Under the pieces are notes generated by a model. It saw only the letters and a program-made list of their open reading frames with translations, made no database searches and was not told the DNA's origin. A program made the translations under genes and the position numbers. From Ardenticatenaceae bacterium (GTDB lineage Bacteria > Chloroflexota > Anaerolineae > Promineifilales > Promineifilaceae): a stretch of 64,000 bases of DNA. Below are positions 1-7,060 of the stretch, piece by piece. The stretch lies in contig JACKCD010000017.1 of assembly GCA_020634215.1 (NCBI GenBank), forward strand, positions 37,540 to 101,539. The letters are read 5' to 3'. Positions within the stretch are counted from its first letter, which is position 1, and each line of letters starts with the position of its first letter.

Positions 1-211
1 AGCGGCCGAGGGCATTATGACCACCGACCCCGTTACCGTTACGCCCAGCACCCCCGCTGCCAAAGCCGCTGAAATCCTCAGCATTTATAAATTTGGGGCA
101 TTGCCCGTGGTAGCAAACCACAAAAGTGGCAGCAAAACCTTGGTTGGCATTGTCACAGTCACTGATTTTCTCAACCATTTCCAAGAAAAGCGGACAGAAA
201 TTGTCCAGTAG
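1..211 (+). CDS. CBS-domain protein, 3' part only
   Basis: The frame is open from base 2 and ends with TAG at 209-211; the 5' part lies outside the window. The visible 69 residues carry the second half of a CBS repeat: GIMTTDPVTVTPSTPAAKAAEIL followed by the beta-strand/turn LPVV...LVGIVTVTDFL. CBS pairs bind adenosyl ligands and usually regulate a partner domain. The next gene is also a two-CBS protein, so the two probably belong to one small regulatory cluster. Which catalytic or channel domain, if any, lies upstream cannot be seen. Confidence 0.75.
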   Translation, partial: AAEGIMTTDPVTVTPSTPAAKAAEILSIYKFGALPVVANHKSGSKTLVGIVTVTDFLNHFQEKRTEIVQ

Positions 212-334
212 GTGAGCTTTGTCAAACCACCCAATGACATTGGTCACTAGGTTGCAGCCCCATCACCAATTATCCTACAGACAAATCATAACAACATTGA
301 TTTAAGACCTAATAAAAATGAAGGAGCAACTATC

Positions 335-784
335 ATGAGTAAGGAACTCGTTGAAACCTGGATGACCGAAGACGTGGTGACCATTCCACCCGATATGCCG
401 TTGCCCGAAGCCCATAAGTTGATGACTGAAGAAGAAATTCGCCGCCTGCCTGTGGTAGATGAACACGGCAAACTGGTTGGCATTGTCACGTTGGGGGATG
501 TACGCGAAGCTGAACCATCGTCAGCCACCTCGCTCAGCGTTTGGGAATTAAACTATTTGTTGAGCAAGCTGACGGTGAAGGAAATTATGACCAAAAACCC
601 GGTCACTGTACGCAACACGGCCACCATTGGCGAGGCAGCACGCACAATGCTAGAGCGGCGCGTGAGTGGGCTGCCGGTGGTAGATGAGCATAATAAGTTG
701 ATGGGCATCATTACCGAATCGGACATTTTTAGCATGGTGGTGCTGCATGAATGGCGCGAAGATGTGGCGCATGTGTCAGCGTGA
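335..784 (+). CDS. Two-CBS-domain protein (149 aa)
   Basis: The protein is a stand-alone Bateman module. CBS1 covers about residues 9-58 (WMTEDVVTIPP ... LPVVDEHGKLVGIVTLGDV) and CBS2 about 83-140 (IMTKNPVTVRN ... LPVVDEHNKLMGIITESDIF). Such modules bind AMP, ATP or related nucleotides and act as energy sensors. The start is set by an AAGGAGC Shine-Dalgarno sequence at about 321, eight bases before ATG. No enzymatic domain is fused, so the partner must be another protein. It follows another CBS gene by 123 bases, and an intergenic inverted repeat follows the stop. Confidence 0.85.
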   Translation: MSKELVETWMTEDVVTIPPDMPLPEAHKLMTEEEIRRLPVVDEHGKLVGIVTLGDVREAEPSSATSLSVWELNYLLSKLTVKEIMTKNPVTVRNTATIGEAARTMLERRVSGLPVVDEHNKLMGIITESDIFSMVVLHEWREDVAHVSA

Positions 785-790
785 TCTATA

Positions 791-844
791 GAGAGATTGG
801 AGATTGGAGATTGGTTAATCTCCAATCTCCAATCTCCAATCTCT
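791..844. repeat. Repeat family A, inverted GGAGATT words
   Basis: Three tandem copies of the word GATTGGA are followed by their inverse (TCCAATC words), giving a potential hairpin of about 20 bp per arm. It lies between the CBS gene and the kinase gene. The same word structure recurs at about 2012, 23916, 42130, 48340 and 63028. Confidence 0.85.
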
Positions 845-877
845 ACAAACCAAATAGGCTTAAGTCGGGGGGCAAAA

Positions 878-2029
878 ATGAATGCATTTGCTGTTGCCTC
901 TTCGGCACCGGCCATTTCAGAAGAGGCAATTGGAAAGTATCTAACAGAATGGCATCAACGGCCGATTTTTATCGACCGATTGCAGCAGCTTGGAGGAGAG
1001 GCGCAAGGGGCGGCCGCCCTGAAAGGTTTTGGGTATGGCCGCCCCGTTTGCATTTCTTACCGCTGTGACGGCGAGCCGCAGCAGCTTGTGCTGCGCCGCG
1101 TGCGACCCAACGGCTTTGGCCGCGAACGGCCGTCTGACCGGGTGGCCGAAGTATGGCGTGACTTTCACAACTTTAACGACCTGCCCGGCCACGTGCAGGT
1201 GGCTGATATGGTGGCGTTGGATGACAACGGCCGTTTATCCTCCCTCGGCCACGCCACCGAACTCCTGCTGCTGACCCAATATGCCCCCGGCCAGCCCTAT
1301 GCCGAAGATTTGTACCGGCTGCTGCAAGGCGAGCCATTGCGTGACGTTGACATCGCCCGCACCCAGGTGTTGGCCCGCTACCTGGCCGAAATTCACCGCA
1401 CCAAGCACTCGGATACTGTGGAACGGCCGTTACTGTGGCGACGACGACTGCGTGATTTAGTCGGCCACGGCGAAGGCATCATGGGGCTGTGCGACAGCTA
1501 CCCGCTCCCCTTCCCCAGTGCCAATGAACCCATTATCACCCAAGAACGATTGCTGGCTATTGAAACGGCGGCGAACGGTTGGCGTTGGCGGCTCAAGCCA
1601 CTGAGCCACCGGCTGTGCCAGGTACACGGCGACTTTCACCCGTTCAACGTGCTTTTTGGCGAAAGCACCGACTTTACCGTCATTGACCGCAGCCGGGGGG
1701 AATGGGGTATGGCCGAGGATGATGTGAGCTGTCTAGTGATTAATTATTTATTTTTTGGGCTACAGCAAAACGGCCGTTTTTCCCACCCCTTCACCGACCT
1801 CTACCATACGTTCTGGCAAACCTATTTAGCCAACCACCCCGACCCCGAACTGTTCGACACCATCGCCCCCTGGTTTGCCTGGCGAGCGCTGGTACTCGCC
1901 AGCCCCAAATGGTATCCTACCATCCACCACGCCACCCGCCACCAGCTTCTCACCTTCGCCCAAAACGTCCTCGCCGGACCCACGTTTAGTTATGACCAAG
2001 TAGAAATGTATTTGGAGATTGGAGATTAG
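878..2029 (+). CDS. Aminoglycoside-phosphotransferase-like kinase (383 aa)
   Basis: The APH/choline-kinase fold is indicated by the Brenner motif VHGDFHPFN (H250-N257; catalytic Asp252 and Asn257) and the metal-binding Asp270 in VIDRSRGEWG. The substrate is unknown; family members phosphorylate small hydroxylated molecules and are often not resistance enzymes. The open frame extends upstream into repeat A, but ATG 878 follows a G-rich Shine-Dalgarno-like tract and gives a normal N-terminus. The last residues (YLEIGD) are encoded by a repeat-A copy that has run into the 3' end. An APS-kinase-like gene follows, and this pairing recurs in bacterial APH-plus-AAA proteins, so the two may work together. 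Confidence 0.75.
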   Translation: MNAFAVASSAPAISEEAIGKYLTEWHQRPIFIDRLQQLGGEAQGAAALKGFGYGRPVCISYRCDGEPQQLVLRRVRPNGFGRERPSDRVAEVWRDFHNFNDLPGHVQVADMVALDDNGRLSSLGHATELLLLTQYAPGQPYAEDLYRLLQGEPLRDVDIARTQVLARYLAEIHRTKHSDTVERPLLWRRRLRDLVGHGEGIMGLCDSYPLPFPSANEPIITQERLLAIETAANGWRWRLKPLSHRLCQVHGDFHPFNVLFGESTDFTVIDRSRGEWGMAEDDVSCLVINYLFFGLQQNGRFSHPFTDLYHTFWQTYLANHPDPELFDTIAPWFAWRALVLASPKWYPTIHHATRHQLLTFAQNVLAGPTFSYDQVEMYLEIGD

Positions 2030-2060
2030 AGATTGGAGATTGGGGATTAGAGATTAGGAA
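2012..2060. repeat. Repeat family A, direct words overlapping a gene end
   Basis: Tandem GGAGATT/AGAGATT words run across the stop codon of the APH-like gene. The last codons of that gene (Leu-Glu-Ile-Gly-Asp) are repeat sequence. Confidence 0.8.
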
Positions 2061-2085
2061 GCTGCTCCCTTGCTCCCCACACCTT

Positions 2086-2634
2086 ATGACCACCTTCCCA
2101 CCACCACCCGGCTTTGTCCTCTGGCTTACTGGCTTGCCTGCTTCCGGCAAAACAACACTAGCTTATGCTTTGCGGCAAAAGTTGGCGGCCAACGGGGTTC
2201 CGGCGGTGGTGCTGGATTCCGACGAACTGCGCCGCATTCTCACGCCGCAGCCCAGCTATGATGCGGCTGAGCGCGACTGGTTTTATGGTGTCCTAGGGCA
2301 ATTGGCCGGGTTGCTGGCAAAAGATGGGGTGAATGTGCTGGTGGCCGCTACCGCCAACCGCCGCCGCTACCGCGACCAGGCGCGGCAGCAGCTTACCCGC
2401 TTTGCCGAGGTCTATGTGCGCTGCGACCTGGCAACCTGCCAGCAGCGCGACCCCAAAGGGATTTATGCCCAGGCGCAAAGCGGAACGGCCGTTTCCGTCC
2501 CCGGCGTAGGCAGCAGCTATGAGCCACCCACCGAGCCAGAAATCGCGGTTGATACAACGCTGCTAACGGCCGATGAGGCAGCAACGGCCGTTTATCACCA
2601 ACTCACCTCCTTTTTCCAACCCATCAAGGCGTAA
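2086..2634 (+). CDS. Adenylyl-sulfate kinase-like protein (182 aa)
   Basis: A P-loop GLPASGKTT at residues 16-24, the DSDELRR segment, and the C-terminal PKGIYAQAQSG / YEPPTEPEIAVDT pattern are typical of the CysC (APS kinase) family. That family makes PAPS from adenylyl sulfate and ATP. No ATP sulfurylase or PAPS reductase gene lies nearby, so sulfate assimilation is not supported by context; a role with the preceding kinase-like gene is equally possible. Two AACGGCCGTT copies lie inside the gene (2484, 2583), encoding Gly-Thr-Ala-Val and Ala-Thr-Ala-Val. Confidence 0.8.
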   Translation: MTTFPPPPGFVLWLTGLPASGKTTLAYALRQKLAANGVPAVVLDSDELRRILTPQPSYDAAERDWFYGVLGQLAGLLAKDGVNVLVAATANRRRYRDQARQQLTRFAEVYVRCDLATCQQRDPKGIYAQAQSGTAVSVPGVGSSYEPPTEPEIAVDTTLLTADEAATAVYHQLTSFFQPIKA

Positions 2635-2668
2635 GACAAGTTTGCAAACTTGCCCTACAGTTAAAATC

Positions 2669-5098
2669 ATGAACCAGTTAAAACCACTTCCACCGACCGC
2701 TCTCTACCGTCGCTGCGACCCCACCCAATTCCCCTTCACCTCCACCGCCGACCTGCCCTCAACGCAGGAAATGCTGGGGCAAGACCGCGCCGTCCAGGCG
2801 ATCCAGTTTGGCATTGGCATGAGGCATGAGGGGTTTAATTTGTTTGTGCTGGGAGCCAGCGGGACGGGAAAATTTACGGCCGTTTCCCAATTCCTTGCCC
2901 AAACGGCGGCCAGCGAACCCCTCCCCAGCGATTGGTGCTACGTCTACAACTTCGACCAGCCGCACAAACCCAACGCCCTGCAAATGGGCACCGGGCAAGC
3001 TGGGCAATTTAGCCAACAGATGAAGCAGCTTGTCCACACCCTGTTCAACGTCATCCCCGCCGCCTTTAGCAGCGATGAATACCAAAGCCGCCGCAAAGGG
3101 ATTGAACAGTCGGTGCGCGAACGAGAAAAGCAGGCACTGGAAGAACTGAAGGAGCAGGCCGCTGCCCAGGGCATTACCCTGCTGCAAACCCCGGCCGGCT
3201 TTGCCTTTGCCCCGCTGCAAGATGGCAAAGTCATCAGCCCCGACGCTTTTATGCAGTTACCCAAGGAAGAACAAGCTGCCATTGAGCAAAAAGTGACCCA
3301 GCTACAGGAAGCACTCAACCAGATTATGCAGCAGTTGCCGCAGTGGCAGCGGGAAATCCAGCAGCGCACCCGCCAGCTTAATGAAGAAGTAGCCGCCTAC
3401 GCCGTCGCCCCGCTGTTTAACGAGCTGCGGCAAGCATATCACGAGCTAGAAGAGGTTGTGGCCTATCTCGACGCAGTGCAGCACGATGTGGTGGACAGCG
3501 TTGAAGCCATTTTGAACGCCGACAGCCCCTCGCCCGGTAATGCCAGCATCCAGGAAGTGCTGGAGCGGCGCTATACCGTCAATGTGATGGTTGAACACAG
3601 CCAAAACCACGGCGCACCCGTTGTCTATGAGGAGCAGCCCCGCTTTCACACGCTGCTGGGACGCATTGAACACATTTCGCAAATGGGAACGCTGCTCACC
3701 GACTTCACGCTGATCAAGCCGGGGCTGCTGCACCAGGCCAACGGTGGCTATCTCATTCTGGATGCCCGCAAGCTACTGCTACAACCTTATGCCTGGGAAG
3801 GGCTAAAACTGGCACTGCGAAACCAGGAAATTCGGATTGAGTCGCTGGGTCAGATGGTGAGCCTGATCAGCACCGTCTCGCTGGAGCCGGAGCCAATTCC
3901 CCTAAATGTAAAGGTGGTGCTGCTGGGCGAACGAATGCTGTACTATTTGCTGTGTGCCTATGACCCCGATTTTGAGGAGTTGTTTAAGGTTGCGGCTGAT
4001 TTTGAAGACGACATGCCGCGCAACCAGGACAACAACATGGCCTATGCCCACCTGATTGGGGAACTGGCGCGGAAAGAGGGGTTGCATCATTTTGACACAA
4101 CGGCCGTTTCTCGCGTCATCGAACACGCCTCCCGACTGGCAGGAGACACGGAGAAAGTCACCACCCACATGCAGGTTGTCACCGACCTGCTGCGCGAGGC
4201 CGACTATTGGGCAGGCAAAGCGGGGCGGGAATTGGTGGCGGCTGAGGACGTACAGCAAGCCCTTGATGCCCAAACCCGCCGCGCCGGCCGTCTGCGCGAG
4301 CGGCTGCAAGAGGCGATTTTGCGGAACACCATTCTCATTGACACCAGCGGCGAGCAGGTGGGGCAGATCAACGGGCTGGCGGTGTATGCGCTGGGGCAGC
4401 AAACCTTTGGCAAACCCAGCCGCATCACCGCCCGCGTGCGGCTGGGCAAGGGGGAGGTGATTGACATTGAGCGGCAGGTGGAGATGGGCGGGGCAATTCA
4501 TTCCAAGGGGGTGCTGATTTTGTCCGGCTTTTTGGGGGCACGGTATGCGGCAGAACGGCCGTTTCCCCTCTCCGCCACCCTCGTTTTTGAGCAATCATAC
4601 GGCGGCGTGGACGGCGACAGCGCATCGGCGGCGGAGCTATTCACCCTGCTGTCAGCCCTGGCGCAGGTGCCGATCAAACAATCGTTTGCCGTCACCGGTT
4701 CGGTCAACCAGCACGGGCAAATTCAGGCCATTGGCGGCGTGAATGAAAAAATTGAGGGGTTCTTTGAACTGTGCCAAGCGCGGGGACTAACCGGCGAACA
4801 AGGAGTACTGATTCCCGCGTCCAACGTTTCCCACCTGATGCTGCGGCAGGATGTGGTGGCAGCCGTGGCAGCCAAGCGATTCCACATCTACCCCATGCAG
4901 ACGATTGACGAGGGGATTAAGCTATTGACGGGGATGGAGGCGGGTGAGATGGGGGAAAACGGCCGTTATCCGGCCAACAGTGTCAATGGTCGCGTGGTCG
5001 GCCGGCTGGAAGCGTGGGCCAAGCAACAGCAGGAATTTGCCAACCCGCTGCGAGAAAACGGTTCAGCAGCACCCAAACAGAAAGTGCCTGGCACCTGA
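2669..5098 (+). CDS. Lon-family ATP-dependent protease (809 aa)
   Basis: The N-terminal AAA-type region has a P-loop GASGTGKFT (G62-T70; Lys68), a central coiled coil rich in Glu, Gln and Lys (about 145-250), and a C-terminal Lon protease domain. The Ser-Lys dyad is present: Ser651 in GDSAS and Lys694 in GGVNEKIEGF, 43 residues apart as in classical Lon. The architecture matches the soluble Lon-like family with an AAA_32-type domain rather than LonA, since no LonA N-domain is visible. The residue after the Walker A lysine is Phe instead of Ser/Thr. ATG 2669 is preferred over the longer frame, which overlaps the kinase gene in another frame. Confidence 0.9.
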   Translation: MNQLKPLPPTALYRRCDPTQFPFTSTADLPSTQEMLGQDRAVQAIQFGIGMRHEGFNLFVLGASGTGKFTAVSQFLAQTAASEPLPSDWCYVYNFDQPHKPNALQMGTGQAGQFSQQMKQLVHTLFNVIPAAFSSDEYQSRRKGIEQSVREREKQALEELKEQAAAQGITLLQTPAGFAFAPLQDGKVISPDAFMQLPKEEQAAIEQKVTQLQEALNQIMQQLPQWQREIQQRTRQLNEEVAAYAVAPLFNELRQAYHELEEVVAYLDAVQHDVVDSVEAILNADSPSPGNASIQEVLERRYTVNVMVEHSQNHGAPVVYEEQPRFHTLLGRIEHISQMGTLLTDFTLIKPGLLHQANGGYLILDARKLLLQPYAWEGLKLALRNQEIRIESLGQMVSLISTVSLEPEPIPLNVKVVLLGERMLYYLLCAYDPDFEELFKVAADFEDDMPRNQDNNMAYAHLIGELARKEGLHHFDTTAVSRVIEHASRLAGDTEKVTTHMQVVTDLLREADYWAGKAGRELVAAEDVQQALDAQTRRAGRLRERLQEAILRNTILIDTSGEQVGQINGLAVYALGQQTFGKPSRITARVRLGKGEVIDIERQVEMGGAIHSKGVLILSGFLGARYAAERPFPLSATLVFEQSYGGVDGDSASAAELFTLLSALAQVPIKQSFAVTGSVNQHGQIQAIGGVNEKIEGFFELCQARGLTGEQGVLIPASNVSHLMLRQDVVAAVAAKRFHIYPMQTIDEGIKLLTGMEAGEMGENGRYPANSVNGRVVGRLEAWAKQQQEFANPLRENGSAAPKQKVPGT

Positions 5099-5157
5099 AA
5101 CGACCCATTGGCAAAGGAGACAGCATGGGCAAATACCCATCACGGCAAAGAATGAAA

Positions 5158-5232
5158 CCAGGACGCAGATTCGCCTGATGGGTCTGATTTCGCACGCTTT
5201 ATCAGGAAAATCAGGTCAATCAGCGTCCTATT
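5158..5232. repeat. Repeat family B (GGACGCAGATT ... GCGTCCTATT)
   Basis: Terminal inverted words AGGACGCAGATT and AATCAGCGTCCTATT enclose CCTGAT / ATCAGG words. Other copies are at about 32632, 33270, 49479 and 51005. All are intergenic and about 70-120 bases long. Confidence 0.8.
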
Positions 5233-5248
5233 GATGCAGGAGAATCGC

Positions 5249-6646
5249 ATGACATGGTGGAAAGCCTTGAGAATAATAGCGATAGGTCTTGGGTGGATGG
5301 CGCTATCGGCGACGGCGGCTGAAAGAGAGGGCGTTACTGCCAGCCAGCAGCCCATGGAAACGGCCGTTTCTGCTACCACCCTCTCATCTCCCTTACAAGC
5401 ATGTTTACCCATCTATGGCGAGCCTGAATTCCTGCTCAGAACCAATGAAAGCAGTTCCCATTTTTATGAACCCATTGCCACGGCTGGGGATTTTAACGGC
5501 GACGGGCTGGATGATGTTGTCATCACCAAATTGTCGTTTCAGACCACTGAAACGTATGAATTGGAAATATTGGTGAACGACGGAAACGGCCGTTTGCAGT
5601 TAGCCACACCCAACATCTTTCAAGGCGACCTGCCAACCGTGCAGCACCCCCGGCAAATCATTGTCGCTGATTTCAACGGCGACCACATTTCCGACATCTT
5701 TGTGGCCGATCATGGCTATGACCTCGATCCGTTTCCCGGCTATCAGAACGCCCTGGTGCTAAGTGCCCCCAACGGCAAGCTGAAAAATGCAACGGGCAAC
5801 CTGCCTCAGCAATATGATTTCACCCATTCAGCCTGCGTGGCCGATGTTGATGGGGATAAGGACATTGATCTGTATGTTGGCAATATTTGGGGACAACAGC
5901 AGATTGACCCGCAACTGCTGCTCAACGACGGCAGCGGCCACTTTACCGTAGGTACCAACAATCTGCCGCCATCATTACATTTAGACCAGAACCGTTACAC
6001 CACCTGTGAATTTAGCGATGTCAACCAGGATCAGTTGCCGGATTTGATTCTTGGTCACAGCGGGCAGACCATTGAGAATGAACTGTCTTCGCCTAACTCC
6101 CAGATTTTGTTAAACGATGGCAACGGCACATTTACGCTGCTGCCCAATGCCCTGCCGCCACAGGATTTTGAACCTTCCGATATTGCCCACGATATTCAGC
6201 CAATTCATTTGAATGATGATGCTTATATAGATTTGTTTATCGTCTATGAAAAACTGCCTGGGCAAAGTTACATTCAAGCACTGGTAAACAACCAGGACGG
6301 CACTTTCCACAAGGAAACACAAACACGGCTTGAACCACTCAACCGGCAGGTGTGGCTGCCACGATTAGAGACCTGGGATTTTGACCACGATGGGGATCAA
6401 GATTTGCTGGCGAGTCCGTTTGATGCCAACGACCCCAACCCAATCCTCTATCTCAACGATGGCAGTGGGTATTTCCAACGCCAGTTTGTGAACTTCAAGC
6501 TGCCCTATCTTTACTATACCTTCCTCGATCTGGATGGGGACAGTGGGCGCGACATCGTTTATGCAACCTACGCCCCACCCGAAGATATTTACGCTATTCG
6601 TGATCTCGGCTGCCCGCTCTTTTTGCCTTACATCAGCCGTCGTTAA
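5249..6646 (+). CDS. Secreted FG-GAP/VCBS repeat protein (465 aa)
   Basis: An N-terminal hydrophobic segment (residues 5-24) fits a signal peptide. The body has about seven calcium-binding-type repeats: DFNGDGLDDVV, DFNGDHISDIF, DVDGDKDIDLY, DVNQDQLPDLI, LNDDAYIDLFI, DFDHDGDQDLL and DLDGDSGRDIV. These predict a beta-propeller of the integrin-alpha/VCBS type, exported and possibly adhesive or carbohydrate-binding. ATG 5249 is chosen because AGGAG lies six bases before it; upstream ATG 5234 and TTG 5231 have no such site. No membrane anchor or enzymatic domain is visible. Confidence 0.85.
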   Translation: MTWWKALRIIAIGLGWMALSATAAEREGVTASQQPMETAVSATTLSSPLQACLPIYGEPEFLLRTNESSSHFYEPIATAGDFNGDGLDDVVITKLSFQTTETYELEILVNDGNGRLQLATPNIFQGDLPTVQHPRQIIVADFNGDHISDIFVADHGYDLDPFPGYQNALVLSAPNGKLKNATGNLPQQYDFTHSACVADVDGDKDIDLYVGNIWGQQQIDPQLLLNDGSGHFTVGTNNLPPSLHLDQNRYTTCEFSDVNQDQLPDLILGHSGQTIENELSSPNSQILLNDGNGTFTLLPNALPPQDFEPSDIAHDIQPIHLNDDAYIDLFIVYEKLPGQSYIQALVNNQDGTFHKETQTRLEPLNRQVWLPRLETWDFDHDGDQDLLASPFDANDPNPILYLNDGSGYFQRQFVNFKLPYLYYTFLDLDGDSGRDIVYATYAPPEDIYAIRDLGCPLFLPYISRR

Positions 6647-6649
6647 TGA

Positions 6650-6777
6650 TACCAATGGAGCGTATTGCTGCTGGCTGGACTGGGCGTAGACAGCCACAAG
6701 CCGCGCTTCCAGCAGGGCGTAGCGTTATACGTCACCTATCACAACGGACAAGATTCAGCGAAGATTGACCAAGTCTA
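6650..6777 (+). pseudogene. Possible gene fragment without start
   Basis: Between the VCBS gene and the 59-aa gene, an open stretch ends in VDSHKPRFQQGVALYVTYH and then stop at about 6775-6777. It reads like real protein but has no start codon or upstream remainder. It may be a degraded relic; chance cannot be excluded. Confidence 0.25.
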
Positions 6778-6871
6778 ATTTGAGTTGGCCGGGCTGAAAC
6801 AAGTTGCTAGGTCTCCCTTTTTACTGTCCAATTAACCTTGGACGGAGAGAGGCACAGCCAGGAGAATACAA

Positions 6872-7051
6872 ATGAAATACAAAGTTCATCGCTTCGATCT
6901 ACAAATGACAACTGACCAGGACAAGTTGGAGCTGTTTTTGAACAGTCTGGAAGGCGAAATCATCGCCATCATCCCCAATGTTGCCCCTTTCCCTGTTACT
7001 TTGCACGCACGGGTAGACTTTTTGCTCATTGTCGAAAAACTAAATTCGTAG
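6872..7051 (+). CDS. Small conserved-looking protein (59 aa)
   Basis: ATG 6872 has GGAGAA ten bases upstream. The product starts MKYKVHRFDLQMT, has an amphipathic helix TDQDKLELFLNSLEGE, a hydrophobic strand IIAIIPNVAPFP, and ends VDFLLIVEKLNS. Order and length recall the small DUF4177-like proteins that occur in many Chloroflexota genomes (from memory, not searched). The next gene starts ten bases after its stop, so the two may be co-transcribed. Function is unknown. Confidence 0.7.
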   Translation: MKYKVHRFDLQMTTDQDKLELFLNSLEGEIIAIIPNVAPFPVTLHARVDFLLIVEKLNS

Positions 7052-7060
7052 GGGTTTGCT

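Noticed and set aside
791..844. Repeat A as a CRISPR array
   Set aside because: The unit is only about 7-14 bases, there are no spacers of constant length, and no cas genes are nearby.
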